Shown here: positions 11,224 to 23,886 of the stretch, one piece after another
Layout: the number at the start of each line of letters is the position of its first letter
Position numbering within the stretch: position 1 is the stretch's first letter
NCBI GenBank assembly: GCA_900491605.1
Contig: UESW01001880.1
Location: forward strand, 221,315 to 285,314
DNA: 64,000 bases
Source: Calamus simplicifolius
Lineage: Eukaryota > Streptophyta > Magnoliopsida > Arecales > Arecaceae
Direction: 5' to 3'
The notes under the pieces: model-generated
What the model was told of the DNA's origin: nothing
Databases searched by the model: none
Seen by the model: only the letters and a program-made list of their open reading frames with translations
Position numbers and translations under genes: made by a program

Positions 11224-12248
11224 TGACTAGCATAGTGTCCTAATTTATGACATCTAAAATAAGAAGCATTAGGATTTGGATTCCTTTAAACTTCAGGTGA
11301 CTTACCCTTATCTTTCTTGCATGTCAATGGGCTGCTAGGAGTAGGTCGGCTTGGATGCACTTGACTAGACCCTAGTTTTTGATTAGGGGTACCATTCTTA
11401 GTGGGTTCAGATTGACGGCTTATGGATCCCCTTTATAATCTCTCGTAGTTTCTAGCTATTTGATAAGCCTATTCAAGATCATGGAGTTCTCTTAAAAACA
11501 ATTCTCTCTGAATGTCCTGACGTAGTTCAGCCCTAAATCTAGATAGGGTCACGGCTTCATATTCATCTATGCTACACCTCATGACATATTCATCAAATTT
11601 GGCTATGTATTCAGATATAGTCTTGCTTTCCTGACTCAGCCTCTGCCATTGATATAAAAGTCTATGGTGATAGGATATAGAAAGATACTTTTTCTTAAGC
11701 TTAAGTTTCATGGCTCTTCAGTTAGCTATGGGTATGTCTTCCTTTTGCCTAGTTATCCTTTCAACATTTTTCAGTATAGTCTAGCCTGGCGAACTAACCT
11801 GAGTTTAGCAAACTTAAACTTTGTCTCTTCAAATATTTCATACCATTCAAAGTACTAGTCCATATCTCCTTCCCAATCAATGTATACCTTAGGATCAAGA
11901 TTGCCATCAAATGTAGGTGCATCGAGTCGTATGTTCCTAAAGAATCTTTCCTCCAAATCCACAAAGTCTTGGTGTGTGCATTTTAGGGTTATATTCAGGG
12001 GTGAGATCATGACGATTGGCTCTTGGACCAAGGAGAGTTGATTTAGGTGATTTAGGTTCAGTGTGGTTCAATCGGTTTTCTGCAAGGGCTCCGATTCGCT
12101 CTTTTATTTGATCAAACCTATTGTTTAATTGTCCAAATTGTTCAGTCATGGTTCTCAATAAAGTTTTAAGATTAGGATCCATGGTGTAACTTGGTTGTGT
12201 TTGGGGATGTTGATAATAGGCTCCTGACCTGATGGTCATGCAACACAC
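11224..12248 (-). pseudogene. Gag of the second gypsy family
   Basis: 12248-11937 holds a polar N-terminal segment (MTEQFGQLNNRFDQIKERIG). 11711-11469 holds the core LKLKKKYLSISYHHRLLYQW, SQESKTISEYIAKFDEYVMR, DEYEAVTLSRFRAELRQDIQ and ELFLRELHDLE, a clear retrotransposon gag (PF03732 type). At about 11224-11268 a degraded zinc knuckle reads YFRCHKLGHYASQYP. Frames change between the pieces. It lies between the primer-binding site and the protease, as expected. Confidence 0.75.
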
Positions 12249-12967
12249 AAATTTATTCTAGGATTTTTAGACCTAGAAGCTCAAGTAGAATAATTAACTC
12301 AAATTACAATCAACTCAACAATTATCCTTTCCATTGGTCAGGTAAGAGGTAGGATTGTGGGAGGCTCCCTCGCTCTTGCAGGGACCTAATTAGATAACCA
12401 ATAAGTTCACTTAAGGTGTTTGCCATTTGATCCCTAGCCCTAGACATCACTTTCAAGAAATAACTGAAGGATTGAGTGTACCAGTTTCATCACAATACTT
12501 GGAACTCAACTACGTGGGTGTTCCTAACTTTACTTTAGGTTTCTATTCAATTTTAATTAGTCTTGGGATCGAGATGAGGGTGGTTGTTTTGGGCCAAGAA
12601 AAGGTAATGAAATTCTTCCCTTACATAAGATAGAGAAATTGCCATTAAGTGAATTCAGTAATGCATGTACACACATATGAAAACCTAAAGTAAAATATGC
12701 AGATATATATATGTATATATTTTATTTTATTATTATTATTATTATATATATTTATTGTTGTAGATCTAAAAATAAAAAAAAATTACAGATTTAATGAAGA
12801 TTAATTAGATGATTGCTAAGGGTCCTATGTCCGGTCGTAGCTCATTATTCCCAAGGGTCATGACAGTATACTTTCGTATAATGGCTCAAGAGGCATGAAA
12901 TCTTGAATAATGTAATTTTTTTTATATGTAAAAATTTTTAGCAATATGCATGAACATGTCCTAGCCT
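12249..12967 (-). other. Untranslated leader of the second gypsy family
   Basis: This stretch between the primer-binding site and gag has no long frame. It contains an AT/ATT microsatellite at about 12701-12760. Confidence 0.5.
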
Positions 12968-12979
12968 GCTCTGATACCA
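12968..12979 (-). other. Primer-binding site (initiator tRNA-Met type)
   Basis: The minus strand reads TGGTATCAGAGC, the complement of the 3' end of initiator tRNA-Met used by many plant LTR retrotransposons. It starts three bases after the LTR ending ...CCCACATCA. This fixes the orientation of the LTR at 12983-14242 as a minus-strand 5' LTR. Confidence 0.9.
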
Positions 12980-12982
12980 AAC

Positions 12983-14242
12983 TGATGTGGGATGTACCAT
13001 GCAAGAGATTAATGTAGAGCAATGATTCATATTTTAAGGTGCTTTACTTTTCAAAACGAGTAAGAATAAACTAAGGATGAATATGTAAAGAGTAAAATAA
13101 CTACCCGCAAAATACGATTCACTAAGTAATAAAAAAACGGGATCCTAGGGTTGAGAAATCACTACTTAGAACATGCTCTTTTTTCAACAAAATAGAACTT
13201 ATAAGAAGGGATGTGTTTGATTATTAGGCAATGATGGTCTTTGTCCTAAAAGATTGTATCACACAACTCTTAGGATGAGCACTTGGAAGATGAAGCTATG
13301 CTATCACAGATGTTTCAACTTTCTTTTAGATGGTTCTAGAGACAATGAGGACTTCATCTAAGGATCATAGTACCTTGGCGTCTTGGTGATGGGATGCTTG
13401 GAACAGGTATTGGAATGGGTATTTGTTGGGCCTCTCACCCTCTCCTTCATGGAGTGTCAATGCTTAGGAGCACAGAAAAATAGAAGAAAACTCTTTTTTA
13501 TTAATCAACAATTGTTCTTTACAAGAAGAAGTAAGGGTTTTTATAATGAACCCTAACCCTTGAATTACATGAAAAAAAAGATAATAAGGGTGCCATATTG
13601 TTTCAAAATAAGGAGATAGGTGGCATCTTGAAACAAAAAAAAGATAGACGACATCTTGAAACAAGGAAAAGAGATTAGAAAATAGCTTTTTCAAATAAAA
13701 AGATAGGTGGCATCTTGAAATAAGAAAAATAGATCAGAGGATAGCTTTCCCAAATAAGGAGATAGGCGACATCTTGAAACAAGAAAAAAAGATCAGGAGA
13801 TGGTGCCATATCTTGCTTTCCATAAGGAGTGGGCAACAAGTCACCTTCCATAGATGGCTTATTTGCTTTCTTTTATGCTAAGATGACTTCATGAAAATCT
13901 TGGGATGCTCTAATTGATTAGATGACACCTACTTTGATTGGAATTTCATGTCGGGGCTTATTTGCTTTCTTTTATGGTCTTGGGTCTTCAACTTCTTGCA
14001 CTTTGACTCAATAAATCTCGACTTGACTCAAATAAAATTACTGAACTTATATTTGACTAAAATTACTGGACTCATATTGACAAAACTTGATTACAGGACA
14101 TAAAGTCAAACCAACATAAAGTAAGAAATTTATAATGACTCTGGACTTAAATGAATTGACAGGAATCAAAAGTCTAACTACATCAATCAGAAATCCATAA
14201 TGAGCCAGTAATCTCTGTCTGATCCTGGTGCCCGCACCAACA
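12983..14242 (-). repeat. 5' LTR of the second gypsy family
   Basis: On the minus strand it starts TGTTGGTGCGGGCACCAGG and ends ...GTACATCCCACATCA, followed by the primer-binding site. It is the inverted homologue of the solo LTRs at 1337-2547 and 15666-16888, with several more copies of the CAAGATGCC-type internal repeat (13590-13810). The partner 3' LTR is not in the expected place: the internal region changes family at about 10515. Confidence 0.85.
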
Positions 14243-15665
14243 TGATTACTCCAGGCTTATCAAACTTAGCAAAAAAAATTGTGGCTTGTCTTGGAAGATG
14301 CTAATAAAAAAGTCGAATCTTTGGCCAGTCAAAAATATAAATAGCAAAAGAAAATAATGAGGTTAGTTGATAAATGCTTGGCTGAATAAACTGATAAGCT
14401 AATTTGCCTAATTGTAGAGAAGGGCACTATGGCAAGAAGTCCTATGCTACCTTCTTAAGGCAATCAACCTCCAAAGACGTCAAAGAGAAGGCCATCAAAA
14501 TTGAAGCCTCAATCATCAATATTGTAAACTAGAGTTCCAATCTCACTAATTATTCAACTACAAATAACAAAAATTGAAATAAATCCATTCAAGAGATCCT
14601 TGTGGAAAGATATAAAGTTGAGGATCCATAAGTAGGATTGCTTGATGAGCCTAGTAGAAAGTTTGACTATAATGTCTTGCATCGGGAGGGCTATGGCCAA
14701 TCAATATCATGGCCCCCTCCTTACACCTTGAGAAAATGAAGAATCTAAAAAAACAGAACCATAGTAGGAGGAAAAGATGTCGAGAAGATCAACAAATCAA
14801 GGCCAAGATGCAGGTTGTAACCAAGGAAGGCATCCCCTATTCAAGTATCTTGCCAAGTGGAATTATAACCTAACGAAGAGGAGTTTCATACCCAACTTAG
14901 CTTCCTAAAAGACCCAATGAAGTTTCTTTTCAGTCAAACACACTCCTATACAGTGATCGATCATATTTCTAGGTTATGGGTGAATCCTCAACTTCGGGAT
15001 CAAGAACATTCTAGATTCTGAGTACTCTAATGGTCCATTGGTATAGAAGGGCATATCAACTCCCAAAGAACTACGGATATCCTTTTATCAAGACATATCT
15101 AGGATGCAAAAAGAGATATGGAAGTGGTTCAACTAGCAAGCCAAACAAAATTAGATAGAGTTGCCCAAATAGCATGCCCTCAAACTTAAACCAAGAACCA
15201 TACTACAAGAAAGGACGTCGATATCGACTGAGTCCAAGTCGCCTTTGATACCGTAGCATTGTATGGGGAGGGGTCATGGATATCCTAGTTAGGGGGTTCT
15301 GAGCAAAATAAGCTCGAGGATAATTAAAAAAGTAGTAAGAGCAGTGAAGAAAGCACAAATCAATCCAAGTATCACGACATACCTTGTAGTATGTATATGA
15401 ATCACGTTCTTCCTCTTGTCTTCGCATCAAAGGAAAAGTAAGAGGATGTATTTGATGAAGATGTAACCAAAGATGATTAAGTGGCCCAAATAGCAATTAG
15501 GGAGACTAATGGTAGCCAAGGACCGAAAGAAGCATCAACCAATAAAAAGGAATTTGTGGCCATTATTCTAAACCCTGTTATGATGGTGCAGGAAGTTGAA
15601 GCAAACATAACAGATCAAAAACAATTATCTTCTTTAAGCCTCATCAGTGATAAAATAATATTTAC
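14243..15665 (+). pseudogene. Ty3/gypsy gag-pol remnant (copy B)
   Basis: This continues the same decayed polyprotein sequence as 1-1336, with about 90 extra bases on the left that lie beyond the window edge in copy A. The longest frame (15481-15711) is again cut by the solo LTR. Nothing in it is functional. Confidence 0.5.
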
Positions 15666-16888
15666 TGATACGGACACTAGAATCAGACAGATGTTACTGA
15701 GCTCATTATAGATTTCTGATTGATGTAATTAGACTTTTGATTCCTATTAATCCATTTGAGTCTACAGTCATTATGGATTTCTTACTTTATATTGGTTTGA
15801 CTTTAAGTCCTGTAATTAAGTTTTGTCAGTATAAGTCCAATAATTTTTATCTGAGTTAAGTCAAGATTTATTGAGTCAAAGTGTAAGAAGTTGAAGACCC
15901 AAGATCATGAAGGACCACATTCAGTGCGCCACCTCAGTAGCCACATGGAATTTCAATCAAAGTAGATGTCATCTACTCAATTAAGGCATTCCAAGATTTT
16001 CATGAAGTTATCTCAGCATAAAAGAAAGCAAATAAGCTAGCAAATAAGCTCCTCTATGGAAGGTGACTTGCCATCCATCCCTTATGAAAAGTAGAATATG
16101 ATGCCACTCCCTAATCTTTTTTTTCTTGTTTCAAGATGCCGTCTATCTCTTTATTTGGAAACCGTCCCTGATATCTTTCTCTTATTTTAAGATGCCACAT
16201 ATCTTCTTATTTGGAAACCATCATCTGATCTCTTTTTCTTGTTTCAAGATGCTGCATATCTTCTTATTTGAAAACATTATGACGCCATTTTTTCTCTTTT
16301 TTTCGTGTAATTCAAGGGTTAGGGTTTATTATAAAAATCGATCCCTTCTTCTTGTAGAAAAATAATTGATGATTAATGAAAAAGAGTCTTCTTCTTCTAT
16401 TTTTATGTTCTCCTGAGCATTGACATTTCGTGAGGGAGAGGATGAGAGGCCCAAGAAATATCCGTTTCAACATCTATTCTAAGCATCCTAGTCCCAAGAT
16501 GCCAAGGTGCTATGATCCAGATGAAGTCCTCCTTGCTTCCGGAACCATATGAAGAAAAGTCGAAACATCCATGGGAGCATAGCTTCTTATTCCAGGCGCC
16601 TATTTCAGAAGCTATGTGATCCAATCTTTTAGGACGAAGATCATCATTGCCTAATAATCATATTTATCCCTTCTCATAAGTTTTATTTTATTGAAGAAAG
16701 AGCATGTTCTAAGTAGTGGTTTCTTAACTCTAGGATCATATTTTCTTTTACTTAGTGAGTCATATTTGTGGATAGTTACTTTACTCTTTGCATAATCATT
16801 CTTAGTTTATTCTTACTTTTTTCGAAAAGTAAAGCTTCTTAAAATTTGAATCATTGCTCTACATTATTGTATGGTATATCCTGCATCA
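15666..16888 (+). mobile_element. Solo LTR (copy B), target duplication TTTAC/CTTAC
   Basis: Same insertion as 1337-2547. The flanks are TTTAC at 15661-15665 and CTTAC at 16889-16893, one mismatch from a perfect 5-bp duplication. It carries a short extra duplication (AGCTAGCAAATA) near 16035. It begins TGATACGGACACTAG and ends TGCATCA. Confidence 0.85.
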
Positions 16889-16896
16889 CTTACAAC

Positions 16897-17100
16897 CACT
16901 ATATATCTAGTATAAAGTGGATGAAAAGTCGATGAGGCTTGTCTTGGTGGACAATAACATTTTGTCAATAAAGATGATAGGAAAGATGGCAAGATTAGAA
17001 CAGAAATTAATCCCTTCGAAGATAATGATAGTGAGGTTCAACGGTAGGATTGTTCAAACCGAAGTTGATTTATTCATTGGATTTGACTCTTAGGTTTAAT
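16897..17100 (+). pseudogene. Gypsy aspartic protease remnant (copy B)
   Basis: Homologue of 2557-2760, reading LVDNNIL, IPSKIMIVRFNGRIVQT in a frame broken by stops. Confidence 0.5.
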
Positions 17101-17566
17101 CCATTCCAATAGGATAATTTTATCATTTGTTGAGGGCACAAACTACACCTTGAAAGCAGCCTACTATCTTATTTTTATATGCGAAGCCCAAAAAATGTGC
17201 AGACTACGGTGCATCCTGATATTGAATCATAAAAGTTATTGCCTTTAAAAGTTTTACTTCATGTTTGGATCCTACTTGTGATCGATGGATGTTGCTTTGA
17301 ACTCCGTCCAAAGTTTATTGCAAGCGACCATATTAATCGATAATGGATCGATATTTTTTTAAAATAAAAAAAGATAATTAGTTAGGTAAATCATTAGTTG
17401 GACCGGTTAAACCAAAATTTGAAGGCCAAATCATTTCGATTCTAACATAAAATCAAATGGATAAGAGATCCAAAATAATCTGATCAATCCATAAACTGAT
17501 CAACTCTGAACTAATTTTTTATGATATTAAATATTAAAAATTATTATTTTATACATATTTATTTTT

Positions 17567-18084
17567 TTATTAAAAATTAATTTATTATAATATAAATTTA
17601 TGTTATATTAAAATAATTAAATTGATAGTTCAATCTGATTTGATGGCTGAAACAATGATACAATTATTTGAGCCTTTGGTAAGATCGATGCTGGAGCCGA
17701 ACCTGACAACTATGAAACGAACATATATTAATTCAAATCCATGCTGTTTGTATCTTTGCTAAGTTGTATGTTGTGATCACGTTACGTTATAATCTAAATC
17801 ATTTTTGACATAGCTTCTGATATTTTGGTAGTGGACTGGGTCGCTGCCAGCATTGTCAGAAAACATGGTGGCAGTGCGGCTATAAGGAGGGAGGACCTCG
17901 CACGCAATCATTTAGGACCATAAAATCAACGTCATCTGGCTGGCAAATTTTAAAAAAGGATGGTACCGATGATTGTAACCTCAATCAGAGGAACCTTTCT
18001 CGGCCTTAATTTCAGCTGCTATCATATCAAGCGGACGCTCATCATACTTGGCCCATAAATGCGTCCAACCTTTCGAGGCCTAGC
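17567..18084. other. No gene seen
   Basis: AT-rich and then mixed sequence between the duplicated block and the copia 5' LTR. I recognise no coding frame, RNA or element terminus here. Confidence 0.5.
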
Positions 18085-18596
18085 TGTAGTATCTCATTTT
18101 GGTAGATGATCATTTGTAGATAATTCTCAATGATAGTCATCCACTAGTTAATGAGTGATAATGATATTTTTTTTGAAATTTAAAATTTAAAATATCTACT
18201 TTAATGAGAGTTGGTGGTGGAAGAGAGTTAAAAAAATCTTCTTAAATAGAAATCCTTTCTAAGGTTTTCAATAACACAATATCATACGAGAGAAAAACCA
18301 GAAAGAAGCCAGAGATATTGGGTCCTTGATCAAAAGCATATCCTGAGGGCATACACCATCGTTGTGCGATTGCTCATTGATTGGAAGCACTCAATCAAGA
18401 TTCTCGAAGAGGTAGATCAAGATCCTGAGAGGTAGATCGAAGCTGATTCAGATCCAGAGGAAGATCAAGATCCTGAGAGGTAGATCTGAAGCTGATTCAG
18501 ATCCAGAGGAAGATCAAGATCCTGATTTTCGAGAGATAGATCATAAACAATGGCTATTTCTATACAATTTTGTGTAGAGTTAATAGATTTCTAACA
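18085..18596 (+). repeat. 5' LTR of the copia element
   Basis: Starts TGTAGTATCTCATTTTGG, ends ATTTCTAACA. It contains a local duplication at about 18415-18535 of a roughly 63-bp unit (AGATCCTGAGAGGTAGATC...), which largely explains why it is about 70 bp longer than the 3' LTR. Confidence 0.85.
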
Positions 18597-18597
18597 G

Positions 18598-18613
18598 TTG
18601 GTAGCATAGCTTC
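18598..18613 (+). other. Degenerate primer-binding site
   Basis: TTGGTAGCATAGCTTC lies two bases after the LTR. It resembles the initiator-Met-type site TGGTATCAGAGCTTC with several changes. Confidence 0.55.
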
Positions 18614-19889
18614 AATACCTCTGCCTTGTTTTATTGTAAGTGTTTCCATTATTTCAGATTTTATTATTTTGGGATCTAATTAAATCTTTTAGAACAACTT
18701 ATTATTTCATTGTTCGTAGGCATTCTTGGTCTCTATTTCTCTTCAAAGGGAAGGCTACTGGTAGTACCCTAGATTATTTAACCCAACGGACGTGTGGTAG
18801 GGATATTAGGGACGTACCAAAGGGAGGCTACTTGTAGTACCTTGGTGCGTTTGACCCAACTACCACGTACCAGAAGAGTTAATAGATTGAAAGATTGTTT
18901 GTGATCATTGGAATTTATTTTCTCTTATTCATAGGTATGATTTAAATAAAAGAAAATTCATATAGAAGAAAAGAACTTAGCATTTATTGTGGTGGTTAAG
19001 GTTCCTCTTTTCAAGCAAGAGGTTACCAGTTCCATGATATAAAGATAAAGTTCCTCATCTCAAATTTAAAATCAGATTGGATAGGTTAAATTTTTATATG
19101 CATGCTATTATCTGTTTAATGTTATATCATTTGATATGATTTGTTTTATCATTTGTTTCTTAAGTTTAAATTTTTTGTATTAAAATACGCCTTCTGAGTC
19201 TCTATGCCTACGGTGTTTTGCATAGACTGGCCCAAGGGAATAATGAGCTACGGCCGAACGTGTTTTAATTAACAAAAAATTTTGCTTAAGATGATAATTT
19301 TAAAAATGCATTAAATAGATAATTGATATGCTATCTCCTGTTTTGCATATTAGATTTATATTATGCATGAATAAAATTATATTTGGTGGTAGTGTGAAAA
19401 ATCATAGTGCAAATCCTTTTAAGGTTTGATTGATCAATTGGTGTCTAGAAAAGTGAAGAGATCATGGTTACTTAATTGGTTCCGTTGACTGATCTAAGGA
19501 AAGCAACGGAGGGACCCCCACCTCTCTTCCATTGGCCTGGCCAATTTGATTAATTCAGATCTTGATTTGGAAATGTTATGTTGATTAAGATCACTACCTA
19601 ATAATCATGCTAAATTAGTTAATCTATATGCATATAATGGAGTTCAAATATCATGTGGTCAATATAATTTTGATTAATTGAGGAGTAGCCACAACATCTT
19701 TAATTAATCAAAATTATATATTGAGTTGCAAAGATCACATAAGGTTAGAATATTAATGCAATGAATCTTATCCCACAGGAATTTTTATTGCACTGATATA
19801 ATTAATTAGGATGGGATAACAAATTATTTTCTTAATTACCTACAGGAATTAAGAAAGGAATATGATTTGTTAGTCACATCATTAAGTTA
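18614..19889 (+). other. Leader and 5' gag region of the copia element, no intact frame
   Basis: About 1.3 kb of AT-rich sequence between the primer-binding site and the first recognisable gag piece, with no frame I can interpret. A short motif (GGTAGTACC / TTGTAGTACC context) occurs twice near 18760 and 18830. Confidence 0.4.
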
Positions 19890-20560
19890 ATGAATCTATT
19901 TAAGTATAATAACTTAGCCCAATTTGAGTCTTCAGATAAGGCACTGGCTAGCACCCTAATGGCAAAATTGTTATCAATGAAGCTCACTACTATTGGAGGT
20001 GTGTGTGAGCACATCATGAAGATGAGGGATATTGTGGCTCAGTTGAAATCCCTAGAGGTTGAGATGTCAAAATCTTTCTTAGTACACTTTATTTGAATTC
20101 ACTCCAATAACAGTATAGTCCCTTCAAAATATCTTACAACACACATAAGGACAAATGGTCAATTAATGAACTTCTGACCATGTGTGTTCAAGGGGAAGGG
20201 AGGCTTACATTTAGCCACTCAGAGAAAGACTAAAGCTCTTAAAGCCAAATGCAAAGAAAAGGGTAAAGTACCCATCCATATAGAAGACAAGAAGAAGAAA
20301 GGGCATATAAAGAAGGATTGTCTCAAATTCAAGGCTTGGCTTACAAGAAAGGTACTCTAACCTCATTCGTATGTTATGAATCTAATTTGGTTATATGTCA
20401 TAACACATGGTGGATTGATTCTGGTTCTACAATCCATGTTTCAAATACCATGCAGGGTTTTCTAAATCAAAGGAAACATTGGGAAGTGAACAAAGCATCT
20501 ATTCAAGAAACAAGATGGGTTTGCATGTGGAAGCAATTAGGACGTGCAGACTTATTTTAG
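19890..20560 (+). pseudogene. Copia gag and protease remnants
   Basis: 19890-20096 reads a copia gag (UBN2-type) segment: ALASTLMAKLLSMKLT, VCEHIMKMRDIVAQLKSLEV. Further on a degraded zinc knuckle (KKGHIKKDCLKF) is followed by the protease start NTWWIDSGSTIHVSNTMQGF, with the catalytic DSG intact. Frames are broken between these pieces. Confidence 0.7.
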
Positions 20561-20802
20561 ATTTAGTTTTTTTTAGATTTGGAAAAGAATTTTTATATTT
20601 TAAGTTTCTCTAGAAATTTGATTTCAATGTCAAGGCTTGTACAAGCAGGATATTCCTTTAATTTTAATAAAAGCTCTATTGATTTATTTTATAAATCTAA
20701 GCTTATTGGAATGGTACATTGTCCAACAATCTTTTCCAAATTAATTTGAAAAAAATACCTCCTATAATGTGATGCACGCCCAAACTGGTATGAAAAGATG
20801 GT

Positions 20803-21610
20803 ATGAATGAGAATTCCTCTATTTTGTGGCATCGGAGATTAGGTCACATCTCCATTGAGAGAATTAAAAGATTAGTAAAAGATGGAGTACTTAATACTCT
20901 TGATTTTACTGATTTTGGCACTTGTGTGGACTGTATAAAGGGAAAGCAAACCAATAAGTCCAAGAAAGATGCCAAGAGAAGTTCAGAAATACTGGAGATC
21001 ATACATACGGATATCTGTAGTCCAGATATGGATGGTCAAAGATACTTCATCTCATTTATTGATGACTATTCACGATATATGTATCTCTACCTGCTTCATA
21101 GTAAGAACGAAGCTTTAGATGCCTTTAAGGTATTCAAGGCAGAAGTAGAGAAATAATGCGGCAAGCAAATTAAGATCGTAAGGTCAGATAGAGGTGAGAA
21201 TATTATGGTAGATACACTGAGAATGGACAAGCATCTGTTCGTTTGCTCGGTTTCTTGAAGAAAATGAATTGTTGCACAATACACCATGCCGGGGTCTCTG
21301 ACCAAAACGGTATAGCTGAAAGGAGGAACCAAACATTATTGGACATGGTAAGGAGCATGATTGTCAGCTCCAACCTACCTAAATCCTTGTGGACTGAAGC
21401 TCTTAAAACTGCTGCGTATATATTAAACCGAGTTCCAACCAAGGCTGTTTCCAAAACGCCATTTGAGTTATTTAAAGGTTGGAAAATCAAGTTTGCAACA
21501 TATACATGTTTGGGGATGCCCATATGAAGTAAGAGTTTATAATCCACAAGAAAAAAACTAGACCCAAGGACTATTAGTGGATATTTTATTGGATATGCTG
21601 AGAAGTCCAA
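20803..21610 (+). pseudogene. Copia GAG-pre-integrase and integrase
   Basis: 20803-21156 holds ILWHRRLGHISIERIKRLV and CVDCIKGKQTNK (HHCC), then EIIHTDICSPD and FISFIDDYSRYMYLYLL (core, first Asp). After a frameshift and stop near 21157, 21243-21527 holds VSDQNGIAERRNQTLLDMVR (catalytic Glu) and LWTEALKTAAYILNRVPTK. The order and motifs are those of a copia integrase. It is inactive because of the breaks. Confidence 0.8.
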
Positions 21611-21693
21611 GGGTTATAGATTTTATTGTCCATCTCACAGCACTAGGATTGTGGAATCAAGAAATGCAAAATTTCTTGAGAATGACTTGATCA

Positions 21694-22800
21694 GTGGGAG
21701 TGATCAATCTCAGTATTTGGCTTCTTCTGAGAAAGATCATTCAGATATTCCAGCTTTCCACTTCAAGTGAGGGATTGGTTGTTATTTATAGCACTCCTCA
21801 AACTCAAATAAGTGCTCAACAACCTGTCATTGAAATTTCACAAGCTGATGATAATCTAGAAGATCATGTTGTTCAACAATAACAATCAGTTGTGCAAGAT
21901 ACTCCTCAAGAGGTCATTGACACAACATTAAGAAGATCAACTAGAATAAAGAAATCAGCAATTCCTAGTGATTATATTGTGTATCTACAGGAATCTGATT
22001 ATAACAATGGAGCCGAAAATAATCCTGAAATATTTTCACAAGCCATGAGTTCTAAGGAATCAAACTTATGGTACAATGCCATAAAGGACGAGATGGAATC
22101 TATGGCATCTAATTGAGTCTGGATCTTGTTAAGTTGCCTGATGGTGTAAAAGCCATTGGATGAAATGGGTCTTTAAAATAAAGAAAGACTCACAAGACAA
22201 CATTAAGAGATATAAAGCAAGACTCGTTGCCAAAGGATTCAATCAGAGGAAAGGAATCGACTACACAGAGACATTTTCTTCTGTATCCAGAAAGATTCTC
22301 TCCGAATAATTATGGCATTGGTAGCTCATTTTGATTTTGAGTTACATCAAATGGATGTGAAAACTGCATTCCTTAATGGAGATCTAGAGGAAGAGGTTTA
22401 CATGAAACAGCCTGAAGGATTTTTCTCTGGTGATAGTGAGCATTTAGTTTGTAAGCTTAAGAAATCTATATATGGATTGAAACAAGCCTCACGTTAGTGG
22501 TATTTCAAATTTCATGATGTGATCTCTTCCTTTGGTTTTGAAGAGAAAATCATGGATCAATGTATATACCAGAAGGTTAGTGGAAGTTTGTTTCTTAGTC
22601 CTATATGTGGATGATTCTACTTGCAACCAATGATAAAGGGTTGCTATATGAGGTGAAATAATTTCTCTCTAAGAATTTTGATATAAAAGATACGAGTGAG
22701 CATCTTATGTCATTGGCATTAAGATCTATAGAGAAAGATCTCGAGGCATTTTAGGATTGTCTCAAGAAACTTATATCAATAAAGTCTTGGAGAGATTTCA
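21694..22800 (+). pseudogene. Copia linker and reverse transcriptase
   Basis: 21892-22116 holds the linker ending RRSTRIKKSAIPSDYIVYLQ. RT follows with WVFKIKKDSQ, RYKARLVAKGFNQRKGIDY, ELHQMDVKTAFLNGDLEEEV and KLKKSIYGLKQAS, then a stop in place of the expected arginine-tryptophan. Downstream the frame is shifted through the YVDD region near 22600. Confidence 0.8.
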
Positions 22801-22891
22801 GATAAAAAATTGTTCACCAAGTGTTGCACCTATAGTGAAGGATGACACGTTCACTGAACCAGTGCCCTAAAAATGAACTTGAACGGGAACG

Positions 22892-23575
22892 ATGCACAAC
22901 ATTCCATATGCTTCAGCTGTTAGAAGCCTAATGTATGCTCAGGTTTGCACAAGACCTGACATTACATTTGCAGTAGGAATGTTGGGAAGATATCAAAGTA
23001 ATCCAGGTTTAGACCACTGGAGAGCTGCTAAAAAGGTCATTAGGTATCTTCAAGGAACCAAGGACTACATGCTCATGTATAGACGAACTGATCATTTGGA
23101 GATAGAGGGTTACTCAGATTTAGACTTTGCTGGTTGCATTTATTCTCGAAAATCAACATCAGAATTTATATTTATGTTAGCTGGTGGAGCCATATCATGG
23201 AGGAGTGCAAAGCAGACTTTGACTGCTACCTCTACTATGGAAGCAGAGTTCGTTGCTTGTTTTGAGGCTACATCGCAAGGTGTATGGTTGAAGAGTTTCA
23301 TCTCAGGGCTTAGAATTGTTGACTCTATGCTAGGCCAATTAAATTGTACTGTAACAATTCAGCTGCTGTATTTTTGGCTAAAATCCACAAGAGTGATAGT
23401 TAAAGTAAACATATCGACATTAAGTATTTAGCCATAAGAGAACGTGTTAAAAGAAAATAAAGTGGTCATAGAACACGTTAGCACTGAATTGATGATAGCT
23501 GATCCTTTGACTAAAGGCATGCCAATTAAGAATTTTATGGATCATTGGTACGAATGGGAGTTGGTTCCATGATAT
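22892..23575 (+). pseudogene. Copia RNase H and polyprotein C-terminus
   Basis: Reads PYASAVRSLMYAQVCTRPDI, VGMLGRYQSNPGLDHWRAAK, IEGYSDLDFAGCIYSRKSTS and TATSTMEAEFVACFEA, typical copia RNase H. A shifted frame ends with STELMIADPLTKGMPIKNFM at about 23540, the usual copia C-terminus. Confidence 0.8.
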
Positions 23576-23875
23576 AATTGCATGGATAAGAATTTGTATA
23601 AAGAAACTCTTATTTCAATTATTTATTTATTTCTCATTCAGGTGTACACATTATTTGACTTTCGAGAAATGACAAAAATTTCTTTTGGACTCTGAATAAA
23701 CATATGGTTTATTTATTATGTTATGTTGTCACATTTGGAATAGTGGTAAAGAAATTGAATGCATTGTAATACATAGAAGATTATACTCAATTATAGAGGA
23801 CCTATCGCTATGATTTATGTATTTGGTTTCTTGTTCAGTGTTGAGAATTATGGATTAAGATAAAATATGCAGACC

Positions 23876-23886
23876 AAGTGGGAGAA
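23876..23886 (+). other. Polypurine tract of the copia element
   Basis: AAGTGGGAGAA immediately precedes the 3' LTR start TGTAGTATCCCG, the canonical copia polypurine tract. Confidence 0.85.

Larger units (their letters stand above)
14332..17566 (+). repeat. 3.2 kb direct duplication, copy B
   Basis: Direct copy of 1-3228, 14.3 kb downstream. It contains the same LTR insertion in the same frame position, so the two blocks are related by duplication and not by independent insertion. It adjoins, on its left, the inverted LTR at 12983-14242. Confidence 0.9.
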
